Assembly (NCBI RefSeq): GCF_002205895.1
Contig: NZ_NJDE01000009.1
Span: 248,001-312,000, forward strand
DNA length: 64,000 nt
Direction of reading: 5' to 3'
From: Saccharibacillus sp. O23
Lineage (GTDB): Bacteria > Bacillota > Bacilli > Paenibacillales > Paenibacillaceae
The notes below the pieces were generated by a model that saw only the letters and a program-made list of their open reading frames with translations, was not told where the DNA came from and did not search any database. The number at the start of each line of letters is the position of its first letter. Position 1 is the first letter of the stretch. The translations under genes and the position numbers were made by a program. This document shows, piece after piece, positions 8,641-17,866 of the stretch.

Positions 8641-9609
8641 TCACGTCGTCAAACGCTCGACCAGACGGAAGACCGGCGGACGCGTCGGCAGCTCGATCTC
8701 TTCGATCCGGCTTCGAATGATCGCGAACGCGTTATTCGCTTGTTCGTCTACCGGATAATGGATCGTCGTCAGATCGAGCAGATGCGCGAAGTCGAGGTTG
8801 TCGAACCCGCAGACCGCGAAGTCTTCCGGAATCCGCAGACCCGATCGGCGCGCTTCGGCAACGATGCCGGAAGCGACCCAGTCGTTGGTGCAGGCGAACG
8901 CGTCGGCAGGCCGTCCGTTTTCGAGCCACCAACGGACGAGCTTCTCCCCGTCGCCGGAAGTATCCGTATTTTGAAAAGACGGGCATGCGTGCGGGTCCAG
9001 ATCGTATTTCCGGCAGAAATCCGCGAACGCTTCGATCCGGCTCTGCGTGTTCAGGCGCTGGCTGTCTCCGTAAACATTGCAGATTCGGCGGTAACCGCGC
9101 GCGTACAGATGTTCGAGCGCGAGCGTATAACCGTCGTATTGATTCATGAACACGGACGGGATCGCTTCGTGCACGAGCCGCTGCCAAGACACGATCGGGC
9201 CGTATTTGACATATTCGGCAATCGTCGACAGATCGCTCCAGAAGACGACGAAGACCAGCGCGTCCACCTGCTTGCGGCGCAGCGCTTCGAGCGCTTCCGT
9301 TTCTTTGGAGATATCCGATCCGGTCATGAACAACGTGACGGTATACCCGTTTGCTTCCGCTGCACGGACCAACCCGCTGGTAAACAAACTCACGGGCTCG
9401 GCGAATCTCGGCGCGACCAGCCCGATCCGGCGCGTCGAACCCGTTTTGAGCGAGACGGCGTTCAAGTTCGGCGCGTAATCGAATTCTTCGGCTGCCGCGA
9501 GAACCAACCTTTTTTTCTCTTCGCTGACGTAGCCCCGGCCGCTGAGCGCGCGCGAAGCCGTGGACGGAGACACGCCGGCGCGTTTGGCGATTTCTTTGAT
9601 ATTGGTCAC
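8641..9609 (-). CDS. LacI-family transcriptional regulator
   Basis: 322 residues from GTG 9609, chosen because GGGAGG lies 8 nt upstream and the helix-turn-helix starts at once (TNIKEIAKRAGVSPSTASRAL). The HTH and hinge helix cover about residues 1-55, followed by a periplasmic-binding-protein-like sensor domain. The ligand is unknown; family members usually sense a sugar. It diverges from a small PRD protein, and a near-palindrome typical of LacI operators lies between the two genes, so autoregulation and control of the neighbour are likely. Confidence 0.92.
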   Translation of the reverse strand: MTNIKEIAKRAGVSPSTASRALSGRGYVSEEKKRLVLAAAEEFDYAPNLNAVSLKTGSTRRIGLVAPRFAEPVSLFTSGLVRAAEANGYTVTLFMTGSDISKETEALEALRRKQVDALVFVVFWSDLSTIAEYVKYGPIVSWQRLVHEAIPSVFMNQYDGYTLALEHLYARGYRRICNVYGDSQRLNTQSRIEAFADFCRKYDLDPHACPSFQNTDTSGDGEKLVRWWLENGRPADAFACTNDWVASGIVAEARRSGLRIPEDFAVCGFDNLDFAHLLDLTTIHYPVDEQANNAFAIIRSRIEEIELPTRPPVFRLVERLTT

Positions 9610-9659
9610 TTCCGCTGCCTCCCTTTGCTCCAAAGTATAGCAAAAAAAAGCGGTTGACC

Positions 9660-9673
9660 TGAAATCGATGTCA
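9660..9673. promoter_or_regulatory. LacI-type operator candidate
   Basis: TGAAATCGATGTCA is a near-perfect 14-bp palindrome with a central CG, like GalR/LacI-family sites. It starts directly after a TTGACC (9654-9659) on the plus strand and lies about 50 bp upstream of the LacI start. Confidence 0.55.
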
Positions 9674-9730
9674 TACCTTAAGCTAAAGGCATCAACCGTC
9701 GGACAAGTCAAGCAAACGGAGGCGACAGCG

Positions 9731-10177
9731 ATGAAAATTACGCAAATTATCAATGAAGACGCGGTAATCGCGCGAGAAGATCTGGCAGGAGAAGCGGCTT
9801 ATTGGCTGACGCGGGCGAATAACCGGGAAAGCGACATGCTGTTTGCGGTCGTCGAAAACGCATTCGGCACGATCGAGCGCCGCTTCGGAATCGGAAGCGC
9901 GAACGTATCGGTGCTGACCTACCGGCGTTTTGCCGAACATATGCGGACTTCGGTACGGCGCGCGACGGAAGAAGGCGTTCGCGCATCGGCGACCGACGGG
10001 ACGCTGGGAAGCCTGCTTCGGCAGCATATGCCGGATTGCTACGAATGCGCGTGCGAGATCCGTTCGGATCTGGAACGCCGCTTCGGAAACGCCGTGCCCG
10101 AAGACGAACTGCTGGATCTGATGCTGCATGTGCATAAGGTCGTATCGAACGCCGCGCCGGCCAGAAAACGGGCATGA
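9731..10177 (+). CDS. Small single-PRD protein with CAT-like N-terminus (mini BglG)
   Basis: 148 residues from ATG 9731 with ACGGAGG 8 nt upstream. The first 22 residues, MKITQIINEDAVIAREDLAGE, resemble the start of the RNA-binding CAT domain of LicT/SacT antiterminators, but the rest of CAT is missing. The remainder looks like one PRD domain: FAEHMRTSVRRATEEG matches the first conserved-histidine region and RRFGNAVPEDELLDLMLHVHKV the second. Full antiterminators are about 280 residues with two PRDs, so this is half size. A role as a phosphorylation-sensing partner or a decayed regulator is possible. A terminator follows. Confidence 0.65.
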   Translation: MKITQIINEDAVIAREDLAGEAAYWLTRANNRESDMLFAVVENAFGTIERRFGIGSANVSVLTYRRFAEHMRTSVRRATEEGVRASATDGTLGSLLRQHMPDCYECACEIRSDLERRFGNAVPEDELLDLMLHVHKVVSNAAPARKRA

Positions 10178-10233
10178 ATGCACGTCGCTTTTGAACGGCG
10201 CGCAGGCAACCGATCAAATATCGGATAGCACCC

Positions 10234-10260
10234 GGGAACGTTCTGCGGAACGTTCCTTTT
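10234..10260 (+). terminator. Rho-independent terminator of the mini-PRD gene
   Basis: Stem GGAACGTTC / GAACGTTCC with loop TGCG and a TTTT tail, 57 bp after the stop codon. Confidence 0.75.
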
Positions 10261-10286
10261 CGGCGTTCGCCCGACTTGATACGAAC

Positions 10287-11222
10287 TTAAGCTTCTCCCG
10301 CGGTCAGAGCGGGCGCGAAAGCTTTGAGCCGCCGAATATCGGACAGCGGCGGGCGTCCGAATAATCGGGCGTACTCCCGGTTGAACTGCGACGGACTCTC
10401 GTAGCCGACCCGGAAAGCGGCTTCCGCGGCTTGGACCGGTTCGTTCAGCAGCATACGGCGGGCTTCCTGAAGACGGATCTGCTTCTGGAATTGGAGCGGA
10501 CTCATCGCCGTGACGTCGCGGAAGTAACGGTGCAGCGAAGACGTGCTCATTCCGGCTTCGTCCGCCAATTCCCCGATTCGCAGCGGTTCGTTATACGTTT
10601 CCCGGATACGCCGGATGACGTCCGCCACGGACGCGGCGCGGCCGGCTCCGGGAGCCATCTGCCGCAGTACGTTTCCTTGCTCGCTCCGCATCGCGCGATA
10701 CAAGATTTCTTTGGCGGCCATCGGCGCGAGCACGGGCAGGTCTTCCGGCGTCTCCAGCAGGCGAAGGAGGCGAAGAAAAGCGTCCGACATCCCGGCTTCG
10801 GCGCTGCTGACGTACAATCCGCGGGCAGCGCCGCCGCGCCGCTCGCCGCCGGTCTCGCGGATCAGTTCCAGAATCTGCTCCGGATCGATCCGAAGCCGCA
10901 CCGCCAGATAAGGATGCTCGGCCGAAGCTTCCGTGACTTGGCCCGAGATCGGCAGATCGACCGATACGGCGAAATATTGCGAAGGGCGATACCGATACGC
11001 TTCGTCGTTCAGCAGGACCAGCTTGCTGCCTTGAGCGACCAAGCAGATCGACGGCTCGTAGACCGTGTGAATCGGCGTGGTCGGTTCGGCGTTGCGAATC
11101 AGCGTCAGCGGCGGGAATCGCGTATCGGTAACGCCTTCGCCGTCGGAGAATCGGGCAATCAAGCGAGCGGTTTCGTTTAAGGTTCGGCGTGCGGATTCGG
11201 AGGTTCGGACCTGTGCGATCAT
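10287..11222 (-). CDS. AraC-family regulator with AraC_N domain
   Basis: 311 residues. ATG 11222 is preferred over the ATG six bases upstream because AAAGGAG is then 7 nt away. The N-terminal AraC_N sensor (about 20-190, with YEPSICLVAQGSKLVLL) is followed by two AraC helix-turn-helices near 215-295 (LADEAGMSTSSLHRYFRDVTAMSPLQFQKQIRLQEARRML and VGYESPSQFNREYARLFG). This regulator type commonly controls an adjacent oxidoreductase, and here it diverges from an Atu4866-like protein and an SDR gene. Confidence 0.92.
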   Translation of the reverse strand: MIAQVRTSESARRTLNETARLIARFSDGEGVTDTRFPPLTLIRNAEPTTPIHTVYEPSICLVAQGSKLVLLNDEAYRYRPSQYFAVSVDLPISGQVTEASAEHPYLAVRLRIDPEQILELIRETGGERRGGAARGLYVSSAEAGMSDAFLRLLRLLETPEDLPVLAPMAAKEILYRAMRSEQGNVLRQMAPGAGRAASVADVIRRIRETYNEPLRIGELADEAGMSTSSLHRYFRDVTAMSPLQFQKQIRLQEARRMLLNEPVQAAEAAFRVGYESPSQFNREYARLFGRPPLSDIRRLKAFAPALTAGEA

Positions 11223-11405
11223 AAGCATTCTCCTTTGTTCGAGATTCTTCGTTCTTCGTTTTTCGTCGCTACCACTATACAACGCTTTTTCGGCAAAACG
11301 AACCTTTCTGCGCGGATCGGGCAATTTTTTGCGGCGATCGTTCTACCTCCCCGAGCGGCCGATTCCGCATAATGAAGAGGACATCAGGCGAGAGGAGGCA
11401 TGAAG

Positions 11406-11678
11406 ATGAACGCGAAAAACGAAAGCCGGGAGCCGCAAGCGGCATCGCCTTACATCGGCATGTGGGTGACGGGAGACGGCGTGATTCGTCAAGAACTGCT
11501 GCCGAACGGAAGATACGACGAAGCGCGAGGCAGCCGCCGCAGCGCCTATACCGGCAGCTACGAGATTCGGGGCAGCCGGATCGAATACGTGGACGATACC
11601 GGTTTTACCGCAGACGGCGAATTCGACGGAGACATCTTGTATCACGGCGGAATGATCTTTTATCGTGAGCAAAAATAA
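11406..11678 (+). CDS. Atu4866-like small protein
   Basis: 90 residues from ATG 11406, which has AGGAGG 7 nt upstream; an ATG at 11400 is too close. The segments YIGMWVTGDGVIRQELLPNG, YDEARG, AYTGSYEIRGSRIEYVDDTG and FTADGEF match the small beta-rich Atu4866 family of unknown function, often found beside short-chain dehydrogenases under an AraC regulator, as here. The SDR gene starts 13 bp downstream. Confidence 0.82.
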   Translation: MNAKNESREPQAASPYIGMWVTGDGVIRQELLPNGRYDEARGSRRSAYTGSYEIRGSRIEYVDDTGFTADGEFDGDILYHGGMIFYREQK

Positions 11679-11691
11679 GGAGGCGAATCTT

Positions 11692-12438
11692 ATGGAGAAT
11701 CGGCAAATCGAAGGGAAGATCGTATTGATCACGGGAGCGAGCAGCGGGATCGGCGAAGCGGCGGCCGAGCTGCTGGCAGCAAAAGGCGCGAAAGTGCTGC
11801 TCGGAGCCAGACGGCTCGATCGTTTGGAGGCGCTGGCGGCGCAGATCCGCTCGGCGGGCGGAACCGCGAAATACATGAAGCTGGACGTGACGGACGCGCG
11901 GAGCATGGAAGACTTCGTACGTTACGCGGAAGAGACATTCGGCCGCGTCGACGTTATCGTCAACAATGCCGGCGTCATGCCGCTGTCCAATCTGGAAGAA
12001 CGGAAGATCGACGAATGGAACCGCATGATCGACGTCAATATCCGCGGCGTGCTGCACGGCATCGCGTCCGGACTTCCGGTTATGCGGCGTCAAGGAGGCG
12101 GGCAGTTCGTGAACGTCGCTTCGATCGGCGCGTACAGCGTGACGCCGACCGCCGCCGTATACTGCGCGACCAAATACGCCGTCAAAGCCATCTCCGAAGG
12201 ACTGCGGATGGAGACGGGAAGCGAAATCCGCGTAACGCTCGTATCGCCGGGCGTGACCGAATCGGAGCTTGCGGACAGCATCTCGGACGAACACGCGCGC
12301 GCCGCGATGCGCGAATACCGGCGTATCGCGCTGCCGGCCCGAGCGATCGCCGAAGCGATCCTGTACGCCGTCTCGCAGCCGGAAGGCGTCGACGTGAACG
12401 AACTGGTCGTTCGTCCGGCGAAAAGCGGGAACGAATAA
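11692..12438 (+). CDS. Short-chain dehydrogenase/reductase
   Basis: NAD(P)-dependent oxidoreductase, 248 residues from ATG 11692 with AAGGAGG upstream. The classical SDR motifs are present: TGASSGIGEAAAELL for the cofactor, NNAGVMPL, the catalytic serine in NVASIGAYS and YCATK (YxxxK). The substrate cannot be read from sequence. It lies in an operon with the Atu4866-like gene opposite the AraC regulator, an arrangement usually induced by small organic compounds. A shared terminator follows. Confidence 0.9.
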   Translation: MENRQIEGKIVLITGASSGIGEAAAELLAAKGAKVLLGARRLDRLEALAAQIRSAGGTAKYMKLDVTDARSMEDFVRYAEETFGRVDVIVNNAGVMPLSNLEERKIDEWNRMIDVNIRGVLHGIASGLPVMRRQGGGQFVNVASIGAYSVTPTAAVYCATKYAVKAISEGLRMETGSEIRVTLVSPGVTESELADSISDEHARAAMREYRRIALPARAIAEAILYAVSQPEGVDVNELVVRPAKSGNE

Positions 12439-12533
12439 CTTTTTGCGGAAGCGAACGATCGATCCGCACGGCTTCGAATCGAAAGAAAACCGTATCCGCG
12501 CTTGCAAGAAATCGTTTTGCGCCGAGGTACGCC

Positions 12534-12574
12534 AAAAACCCGGAAGCTCGATATGAGGAGCTTCCGGGTTTTTT
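12534..12574. terminator. Bidirectional terminator between SDR and chemoreceptor genes
   Basis: Stem AAAAACCCGGAAGCTC / GAGCTTCCGGGTTTTTT with an 8-nt loop, serving the SDR gene on plus and the chemoreceptor on minus. Confidence 0.88.
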
Positions 12575-12610
12575 ATGGAGCGATGCGGTATCCGAAGTCG
12601 AAGCGAACGG

Positions 12611-14395
12611 CTAAGCCTGCTCCGCGTCCGCCGACGCGTCGAGCGGCTCGGCCTGCGCGATCCGGAAACGTCCGGCCGAAGACTTCATGTCGCCGGACAG
12701 TTCGGACAATTGCCGGGCGATCCCGCTCAGTTCTTCCGCGGAATGCTGCTGTTCGTCGGCGCTTGCCGCTACCTGTTCGGACATGGCGGAAGTCTGTTCG
12801 GTAGCCGCGGCGATATCGTTCATATGCTGCTCGGTTTCGCGGCGCATCTCCTGCATGTCGCGGGTGCGAAGAGCGAGACGGTCGGCCAGTTCTTCGATGC
12901 GGCCGGATACTTCCGAGACTTCGCCGAACGTCTCCAGACAGCCGTGAATTTGCGTCTCTTGTTCGCTTGCGCCGATCCGATTGGCTTCGAAATGGCCGTT
13001 CATCCGCTCGACTTGATCCACGAACGAAGCGAGAATGTCCTCGATCTCTCCGATCGAATCTTTGGACTGTTGGGCGAGCCGTCCCATCTCTCCGGCGACG
13101 ACCGCGAAGCCTTTGCCCGCGTCGCCCGCGCGCGACGCTTCGATCGAAGCGTTCAGCGACAAGATCTGCGTCTGCTTCACGATATCGTTCAGCTGCCCGC
13201 TGATCGAAGCGGCCAGCCGGGTCTTGCCGTCCAGTTCTTGCGACAAGACGGTCAGTTCGCCGGCGCGCCGAGCATTGTCGCGGCTCTGGCCGAGCAGCGA
13301 TTCGTGCTCCCGGCTCACCTGCGTCTGCACCGAGCCGAGCTTGTCGGACATGCTGGCGAATTCGCGGACGCAGGATGCGACTTCGTCCATCAAGGTGCCG
13401 AGCCGATCCGATAACTGGGCGGCCTGCTCCGTTTGTTCGGCCTGCTGCATCGAGCCTGCGGCGATCTCGCGAATCGCTCTCGTCAGTTCGTCGGCCTGCT
13501 GACGGTTGGTATCCGCGGTCGCTTGAACCGTTCGCGAAGACAGAACGAGCGTTTGCGAACCGCTCTGAATATCGCCGATCATTCCGGCTACCCGTTCGGT
13601 CATATGCGCCGTCAGTTCCGCGATGTCGCCGAGCTGATCCTGCGTCATTCGCTTGACCTGCACGTTCAGATTGCCTTCGGCGATTTGTTCCAGTCCCGTT
13701 TTGATGACGTCCGTTTGCTTGAGCAGCCGATTGACCACGATCAGCATGATCAATACGGACAGCAGCAGGACGGCCGCAAGCAGCGGAACCACGATGCGAT
13801 AAGAAGAGGAGAGCGTCTTGTCCGTCACCTGCTGAAGCGTATTCGCGGATACGTCGATCCCCAGATAACCGATCGTTTTGCCGTCTTCGCCGCGGATCGG
13901 AGTAAACGAAGAGAACAACGAGCCCCATTCTTCGCTGTGGACGACGGACGTATTGACGGTTTGGCCCGCAAGCATCTTCCCTTCGACATCGGCGTCGAAC
14001 GCGGCTTCGGTGCCCATCGGGCTGTAGTCTTTGTCGTCCCAGTCGGCGCCGTCCACGGTGTAGATCCAGCCTTTGTCCGTCTTATTGAGCATATAGGCAT
14101 AGAGTACGCCCGATTGGACGCGCAGCGTACTCAATTCTTCGCGCAAAGTTCGATAGGCTTCCGTGTTCTCGCCGCCCGCGTAAACGCTTTGGATCGCTTC
14201 CGCTTGAGAGCCGAGCCGAGCCGCCGTATTTTCGGCCAACCGCTGCGTATCCTGCTGCATGGTCGTGAGCGCGGCCTGTTCGACTGCCGAACGGGTCGTT
14301 AGCACGACAAGTATGCCGATCGCAAGAAGCGGCACGAGAATAATCAGATAAAGCCTCGTTCTTAAGCTGGTAAAGATTTTGCTGATACTATTCAA
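12611..14395 (-). CDS. Methyl-accepting chemotaxis protein
   Basis: Transmembrane chemoreceptor, 594 residues from TTG 14395 with GAGGAGG 10 nt upstream. TM1 is at about 13-32, an extracytoplasmic Cache-like sensor follows ([22 protein letters not shown] and [16 protein letters not shown]), TM2 is at about 200-222, then HAMP and the signalling domain. The hairpin tip reads [31 protein letters not shown]. It would act on a CheA/CheW complex; no che gene is in the window. A SigD-type promoter precedes it. Confidence 0.93.
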   Translation of the reverse strand: MNSISKIFTSLRTRLYLIILVPLLAIGILVVLTTRSAVEQAALTTMQQDTQRLAENTAARLGSQAEAIQSVYAGGENTEAYRTLREELSTLRVQSGVLYAYMLNKTDKGWIYTVDGADWDDKDYSPMGTEAAFDADVEGKMLAGQTVNTSVVHSEEWGSLFSSFTPIRGEDGKTIGYLGIDVSANTLQQVTDKTLSSSYRIVVPLLAAVLLLSVLIMLIVVNRLLKQTDVIKTGLEQIAEGNLNVQVKRMTQDQLGDIAELTAHMTERVAGMIGDIQSGSQTLVLSSRTVQATADTNRQQADELTRAIREIAAGSMQQAEQTEQAAQLSDRLGTLMDEVASCVREFASMSDKLGSVQTQVSREHESLLGQSRDNARRAGELTVLSQELDGKTRLAASISGQLNDIVKQTQILSLNASIEASRAGDAGKGFAVVAGEMGRLAQQSKDSIGEIEDILASFVDQVERMNGHFEANRIGASEQETQIHGCLETFGEVSEVSGRIEELADRLALRTRDMQEMRRETEQHMNDIAAATEQTSAMSEQVAASADEQQHSAEELSGIARQLSELSGDMKSSAGRFRIAQAEPLDASADAEQA

Positions 14396-14431
14396 AACGG
14401 TTGTGCCTCCTCGGTAGATAGTCGTTGTTCA

Positions 14432-14458
14432 TTATCGTCGAAAAATGACGAAATTTTA
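14432..14458 (-). promoter_or_regulatory. SigD-type (motility) promoter of the chemoreceptor
   Basis: On the minus strand TAAA (14458-14455), 15 bp, then GACGATAA (14439-14432), matching the flagellar sigma-D form TAAA-N15-GCCGATAT at 10 of 12 positions. Confidence 0.65.
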
Positions 14459-14506
14459 ATAGAACTCGCAGAATCTTATTCGAACGCCGTTTTTTTCGCC
14501 AAAAAA

Positions 14507-14533
14507 GAGACGTTCGCGTTCGAGCCTCGTCTA
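14507..14533 (+). promoter_or_regulatory. ECF-type promoter, likely autoregulation of the sigma gene
   Basis: GAGAC (14507-14511), 16 bp, then CGTCTA (14528-14533). This resembles ECF promoters (GAAAC-N16/17-CGTC) and lies about 58 bp before the sigma start codon. The same CGTCTA element recurs before two lipoprotein genes later in the window. Confidence 0.6.
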
Positions 14534-14590
14534 TTTGCATATGGCTTTCGGGCGGCGCATCGGCGTCCGGAAACGGAAGGAGACGGGGGA

Positions 14591-15160
14591 GTGCCGATGA
14601 ACGAAAGAAAGACGGAGGCGGAGCTGCTGCGACGGGTCGCGCAAGGCGAACCGGAAGTTTACGCGGAGATCGTGGATCGCTACAAAGGAAAAATATACGG
14701 CCTGCTGCGAGGCATGGGAGCCAAGCATCAGGATGCCGAAGATCTGTCGCAAGATACGTTCGTCCGCGCGTACAGAAGATTGGGCGAGCTGCGCGAGCGT
14801 GAACGCTTCGCCGCTTGGCTCTACAGCATCGCGGTGAACGCCATGAAAGACTTCGCCAAGAAAAAACGGCCGATCGCGGCAGGCGAGACGGGGATGCCGG
14901 AACCTCGAAACGAAGATACGCCGGAAAAGCTGCTGCTGGCCGAAGAGATGAGACGCGACGTGCACCGGATGTTGGAAGCTCTGTCCGAACAGGAGCGGTT
15001 GATCCTGCTGCTGCGTTACACCAACGAACTGAGTTACGAAGAAATTGCCGATATGACGGGGCTAAGGCTCGGCCAAGTTCGCAATCGGCTTCATCGGGCG
15101 AAAAAGAAGCTGCATCGGAATATGCAAAACGAAGGAGGCGCGGGCTATGAGATGTTTTGA
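14591..15160 (+). CDS. ECF RNA polymerase sigma factor
   Basis: 189 residues from GTG 14591, 8 nt after AAGGAG; ATG 14597 is an alternative with its own GGGGGAG. Region 2 is visible as AEIVDRYKGKIYGLL and DAEDLSQDTFVRAYR, and region 4 as LSEQERLILLLRYTNELSYEEIADMTGLRLGQVRNRLHRAKKKL. It should direct polymerase to GAAAC/CGTCTA-type promoters. The gene overlaps its anti-sigma partner by 14 bp. Confidence 0.93.
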   Translation: MPMNERKTEAELLRRVAQGEPEVYAEIVDRYKGKIYGLLRGMGAKHQDAEDLSQDTFVRAYRRLGELRERERFAAWLYSIAVNAMKDFAKKKRPIAAGETGMPEPRNEDTPEKLLLAEEMRRDVHRMLEALSEQERLILLLRYTNELSYEEIADMTGLRLGQVRNRLHRAKKKLHRNMQNEGGAGYEMF

Positions 15161-16856
15161 CGGCAGCGAGTGGGAACGTTATGCGCTCGAAACGGGGCTG
15201 GAAAACGGCGGACGAACCGAATACGCTGCGGAGCGGGCGCGGCTCGAAAAGCATCTGGCAAGCTGCGCCCGCTGCCGGGAAACGCTGGAACGGGTGCGCG
15301 GCGAGCAGTTCGACATGCAGCGGATGCTGTACGCGGAAGTTCCGAGCGCTTCTTTTACGGACAACGTCATGAAGGCGATTGCCGCCGAGAGCTTTGCGGA
15401 AGAGTGTTCGGCCGCCGGCCTTTCCGCGGAAGAAATCGACGGTCGAACGACGCGAAGACCGCAGAATCGGAGCATCGGAAAACGGAAAAAAGCGATGCTC
15501 GGCATCGCGGCCGCGCTGATGCTTGCCGGAGGCGCAAGCTGGTATGCGCTGGACGGCGGGGCGCTGCGCGCTCCCGAAGCAGAGACGGCGGGCGATCGGC
15601 GCATCCCCGCGGCCGAACGGATCGGCAAGCTGCTGCACGACCCTGACGAAAAGTGGGCATGGACCGGGCGTACGCTTGCTTACGACCGAGCGGGATTGGC
15701 CGAATATCCGGACATCGTGCTGCGCGACGAATCGACCGGATACAAACTCGACGTGCTTGCCGTGCTGAGCGACGGGCTGACGGCGACGGTGATCGTGCGG
15801 ACGACGGACAGGGAAGACGTTCCCGTATCGGCGACGATCTCTGCCCAGTCTTTTTTTTGGAGAGACGCAGCCGGAGAAGAGGCGGCGGACCATGTCTGGG
15901 ACGATCGCGGATACGAAGGCGTGCAGGCTTTCACTTACTTGCTGCGCGAAGAAGCGGAAGGTCCGATCGATCTGCGGGGCGGCGTATTCGGATGGACTTC
16001 ATGGGATGAGGAAACAGAAGCGACTCATCCGGTGCAGTTCGGTCAATCGCTGGCGTTCCGTTACGCGACGCGTATAGCGCAAGTTCGGGAAGAGATGATG
16101 AATATCCGGTTCGACGATGCTTATTTCACTCTGCCTGACGGCGCGAAGGTGGAACTGCTCGGCGTGCAGCGAACGCCGGCGCAGATCCGGATCTCGGTCC
16201 GTTTCCGAGCGGCGGACGGCAAACCGGGCGAAGCGATCGACGCGGCGAAGATCGACGGGCAGAAGATGAAGTATCATATCGAAGACGATCGAGGCAAAAC
16301 GATCGAACGTTTGGACGAAAATATGCCGTACTGGACGCAGGTGCGGAGGTCGGAGGCTTACGGAGACGGGAAGGCCTCAAAAGCGCAAGAAATCGTCTCG
16401 ATCTATTCGCTGCGGGAGCTGGCCGATATGGATCGTCCGCTCAAGCTGGTGCTCGACAGTCTGGTTCTGCCGATCGAGATTGCCGATCGGATCACGTTCG
16501 ATCCGTCCGCCGTGTCGCCGGAACATCCCGCGGAACTGGAAAGCCAAGGCGACCGGTTCGCGTTCGTCGGAGCCGAGATGAAGGAAGAGCTCGGCGGTCC
16601 GGTGCTCGAACTTCCGTATACCGCGAAGCTGGTCAACGAAGGGCCGGGCAGTTGGGAAGCCGAGGACGGCAGCGGCAACAGATACGGGCTCGTCTATGCG
16701 GAGAGCGGAACCCGGATGCAGATCGAAGACGTACGGACGCTGCCTTCTTCGCTTACGCTGCGCCGGACGGAGTTCTCCAAATCGTACGACGACTTGAACA
16801 TGGGATTCGATATTCCTGCCCGCAAGCTGCCGCCCGCGAAGAAGAGCGGAAAATAA
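15147..16856 (+). CDS. Membrane anti-sigma factor with DUF4179-type extracellular part
   Basis: 569 residues. An N-terminal zinc-finger-like anti-sigma motif (LEKHLASCARCRETL, about 32-48) would hold the sigma factor. One membrane helix at about 113-132 (KAMLGIAAALMLAGGASWYAL) is followed by a large outside region of about 430 residues with the arrangement of DUF4179 proteins. ATG 15147 lies in the end of the sigma gene with GGAGGC upstream, so the two are co-translated. Release of the sigma factor on an envelope signal is the usual mechanism; the signal is unknown. Confidence 0.87.
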   Translation: MRCFDGSEWERYALETGLENGGRTEYAAERARLEKHLASCARCRETLERVRGEQFDMQRMLYAEVPSASFTDNVMKAIAAESFAEECSAAGLSAEEIDGRTTRRPQNRSIGKRKKAMLGIAAALMLAGGASWYALDGGALRAPEAETAGDRRIPAAERIGKLLHDPDEKWAWTGRTLAYDRAGLAEYPDIVLRDESTGYKLDVLAVLSDGLTATVIVRTTDREDVPVSATISAQSFFWRDAAGEEAADHVWDDRGYEGVQAFTYLLREEAEGPIDLRGGVFGWTSWDEETEATHPVQFGQSLAFRYATRIAQVREEMMNIRFDDAYFTLPDGAKVELLGVQRTPAQIRISVRFRAADGKPGEAIDAAKIDGQKMKYHIEDDRGKTIERLDENMPYWTQVRRSEAYGDGKASKAQEIVSIYSLRELADMDRPLKLVLDSLVLPIEIADRITFDPSAVSPEHPAELESQGDRFAFVGAEMKEELGGPVLELPYTAKLVNEGPGSWEAEDGSGNRYGLVYAESGTRMQIEDVRTLPSSLTLRRTEFSKSYDDLNMGFDIPARKLPPAKKSGK

Positions 16857-17005
16857 TTGTTTACGTCTCGGATACAATTCATTGGCTTTTTCGAGATAAT
16901 CCTCGGGTATATTTAGGGCATCGAAAGAAAAGCATCCCTTAAACACGAACGGCCGGCGCTGCGAAATCGCAGTCCGCAAGGTCGATACCCGAGGAGGAAT
17001 TTATC

Positions 17006-17737
17006 ATGAAAACGAAAAAATGGATCGCGACGGCTATGGTGGCCGGTATGGCTTTGTCCGCTTCGGTCGGCGCGTATGCGGCTTCCAATATTCAAACGAT
17101 CAAAGCGCAGCTCAATCACGGACTCGGTTTCGTCGTGAACGGTCAAGCTTATCAGCCGACCGACGCGGCGGGCAAAAAGCTCGATCCGATCGTCTACAAC
17201 AATACGACCTATCTGCCGGTCCGCGCGCTCGGCGAAGCGTTGAACGTACCGGTCACGTACGATTCGGCCGGACAGAAAGTGGTGATCGGCGCCGGATCGA
17301 CAGGCGGAACGACGAATCCGGGAACGACGCCGGGCAGCACGCAGTCGGGCCTGACGGCGGTCACGTACACGGCGGCGCAGAAAGAAACGGCGAAAAAAGC
17401 GTTCGCGATGTTCCAAGGATTCGAAACGCCGTACGCGCCGATGCAGACCGCGGCCGGCGACAAATTCGTAAGCGTGGGCGCAGGCGGCGATTCGGTCACT
17501 TACGTCTTCGACAACATGAAAGTCTCGATCGCGCCGCGCGACGATTCGTTCGGCTACGATCTGACTCCGGTCACGCTGTCGAACGGCGTCAAAGGCAACT
17601 GGTATAAGCCTTCCGATAAAGAGATGCTGACCTTCCCGCTCGGCGACCGTTTCGTGACGATCTGGTCGGACAACGGCAAGCTGACCAAAGCGCAGATCGA
17701 AGCGGTAGCGGTGCATGTCGAAAAAGCTTCGTTCTGA
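17006..17737 (+). CDS. Secreted copper-amine-oxidase-like stalk-domain protein
   Basis: 243 residues, ATG after GAGGAGG. The signal peptide ends near residue 27 (SVGAYAASN). The stalk domain covers about 37-95, ending in TTYLPVRALGEALNVPVTYDSAGQKVVIG, the same fold as in the amidase at 6.9 kb. A Gly/Thr linker (TGGTTNPGTTPGSTQSG) leads to an unrecognised C-terminal domain with no catalytic motif. It may bind the cell wall. It stands alone, with its own terminator. Confidence 0.85.
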   Translation: MKTKKWIATAMVAGMALSASVGAYAASNIQTIKAQLNHGLGFVVNGQAYQPTDAAGKKLDPIVYNNTTYLPVRALGEALNVPVTYDSAGQKVVIGAGSTGGTTNPGTTPGSTQSGLTAVTYTAAQKETAKKAFAMFQGFETPYAPMQTAAGDKFVSVGAGGDSVTYVFDNMKVSIAPRDDSFGYDLTPVTLSNGVKGNWYKPSDKEMLTFPLGDRFVTIWSDNGKLTKAQIEAVAVHVEKASF

Positions 17738-17804
17738 TCGGCATGTCCGCGAGACGACTGCTCGCCGCGCAAGATAGATGCTTTTCGCTGAAATAAAACG
17801 TTCG

Positions 17805-17839
17805 AAAGCCGGTCTGCGCGCAGACCGGCTTTCTTTTTT
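17805..17839. terminator. Terminator after the stalk-domain gene
   Basis: Perfect stem AAAGCCGGTCTG / CAGACCGGCTTT with loop CGCG, then a T-rich tail; A residues on the left make it usable from both sides. Confidence 0.88.
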
Positions 17840-17866
17840 ATGCAAGGATTCGGGAAGAATGCCGCT

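Noticed and set aside
8366-8644. A 92-codon minus-strand frame upstream of the amidase
   Set aside because: It runs through the terminator stem and the Zur-like promoter; no binding site and no family.
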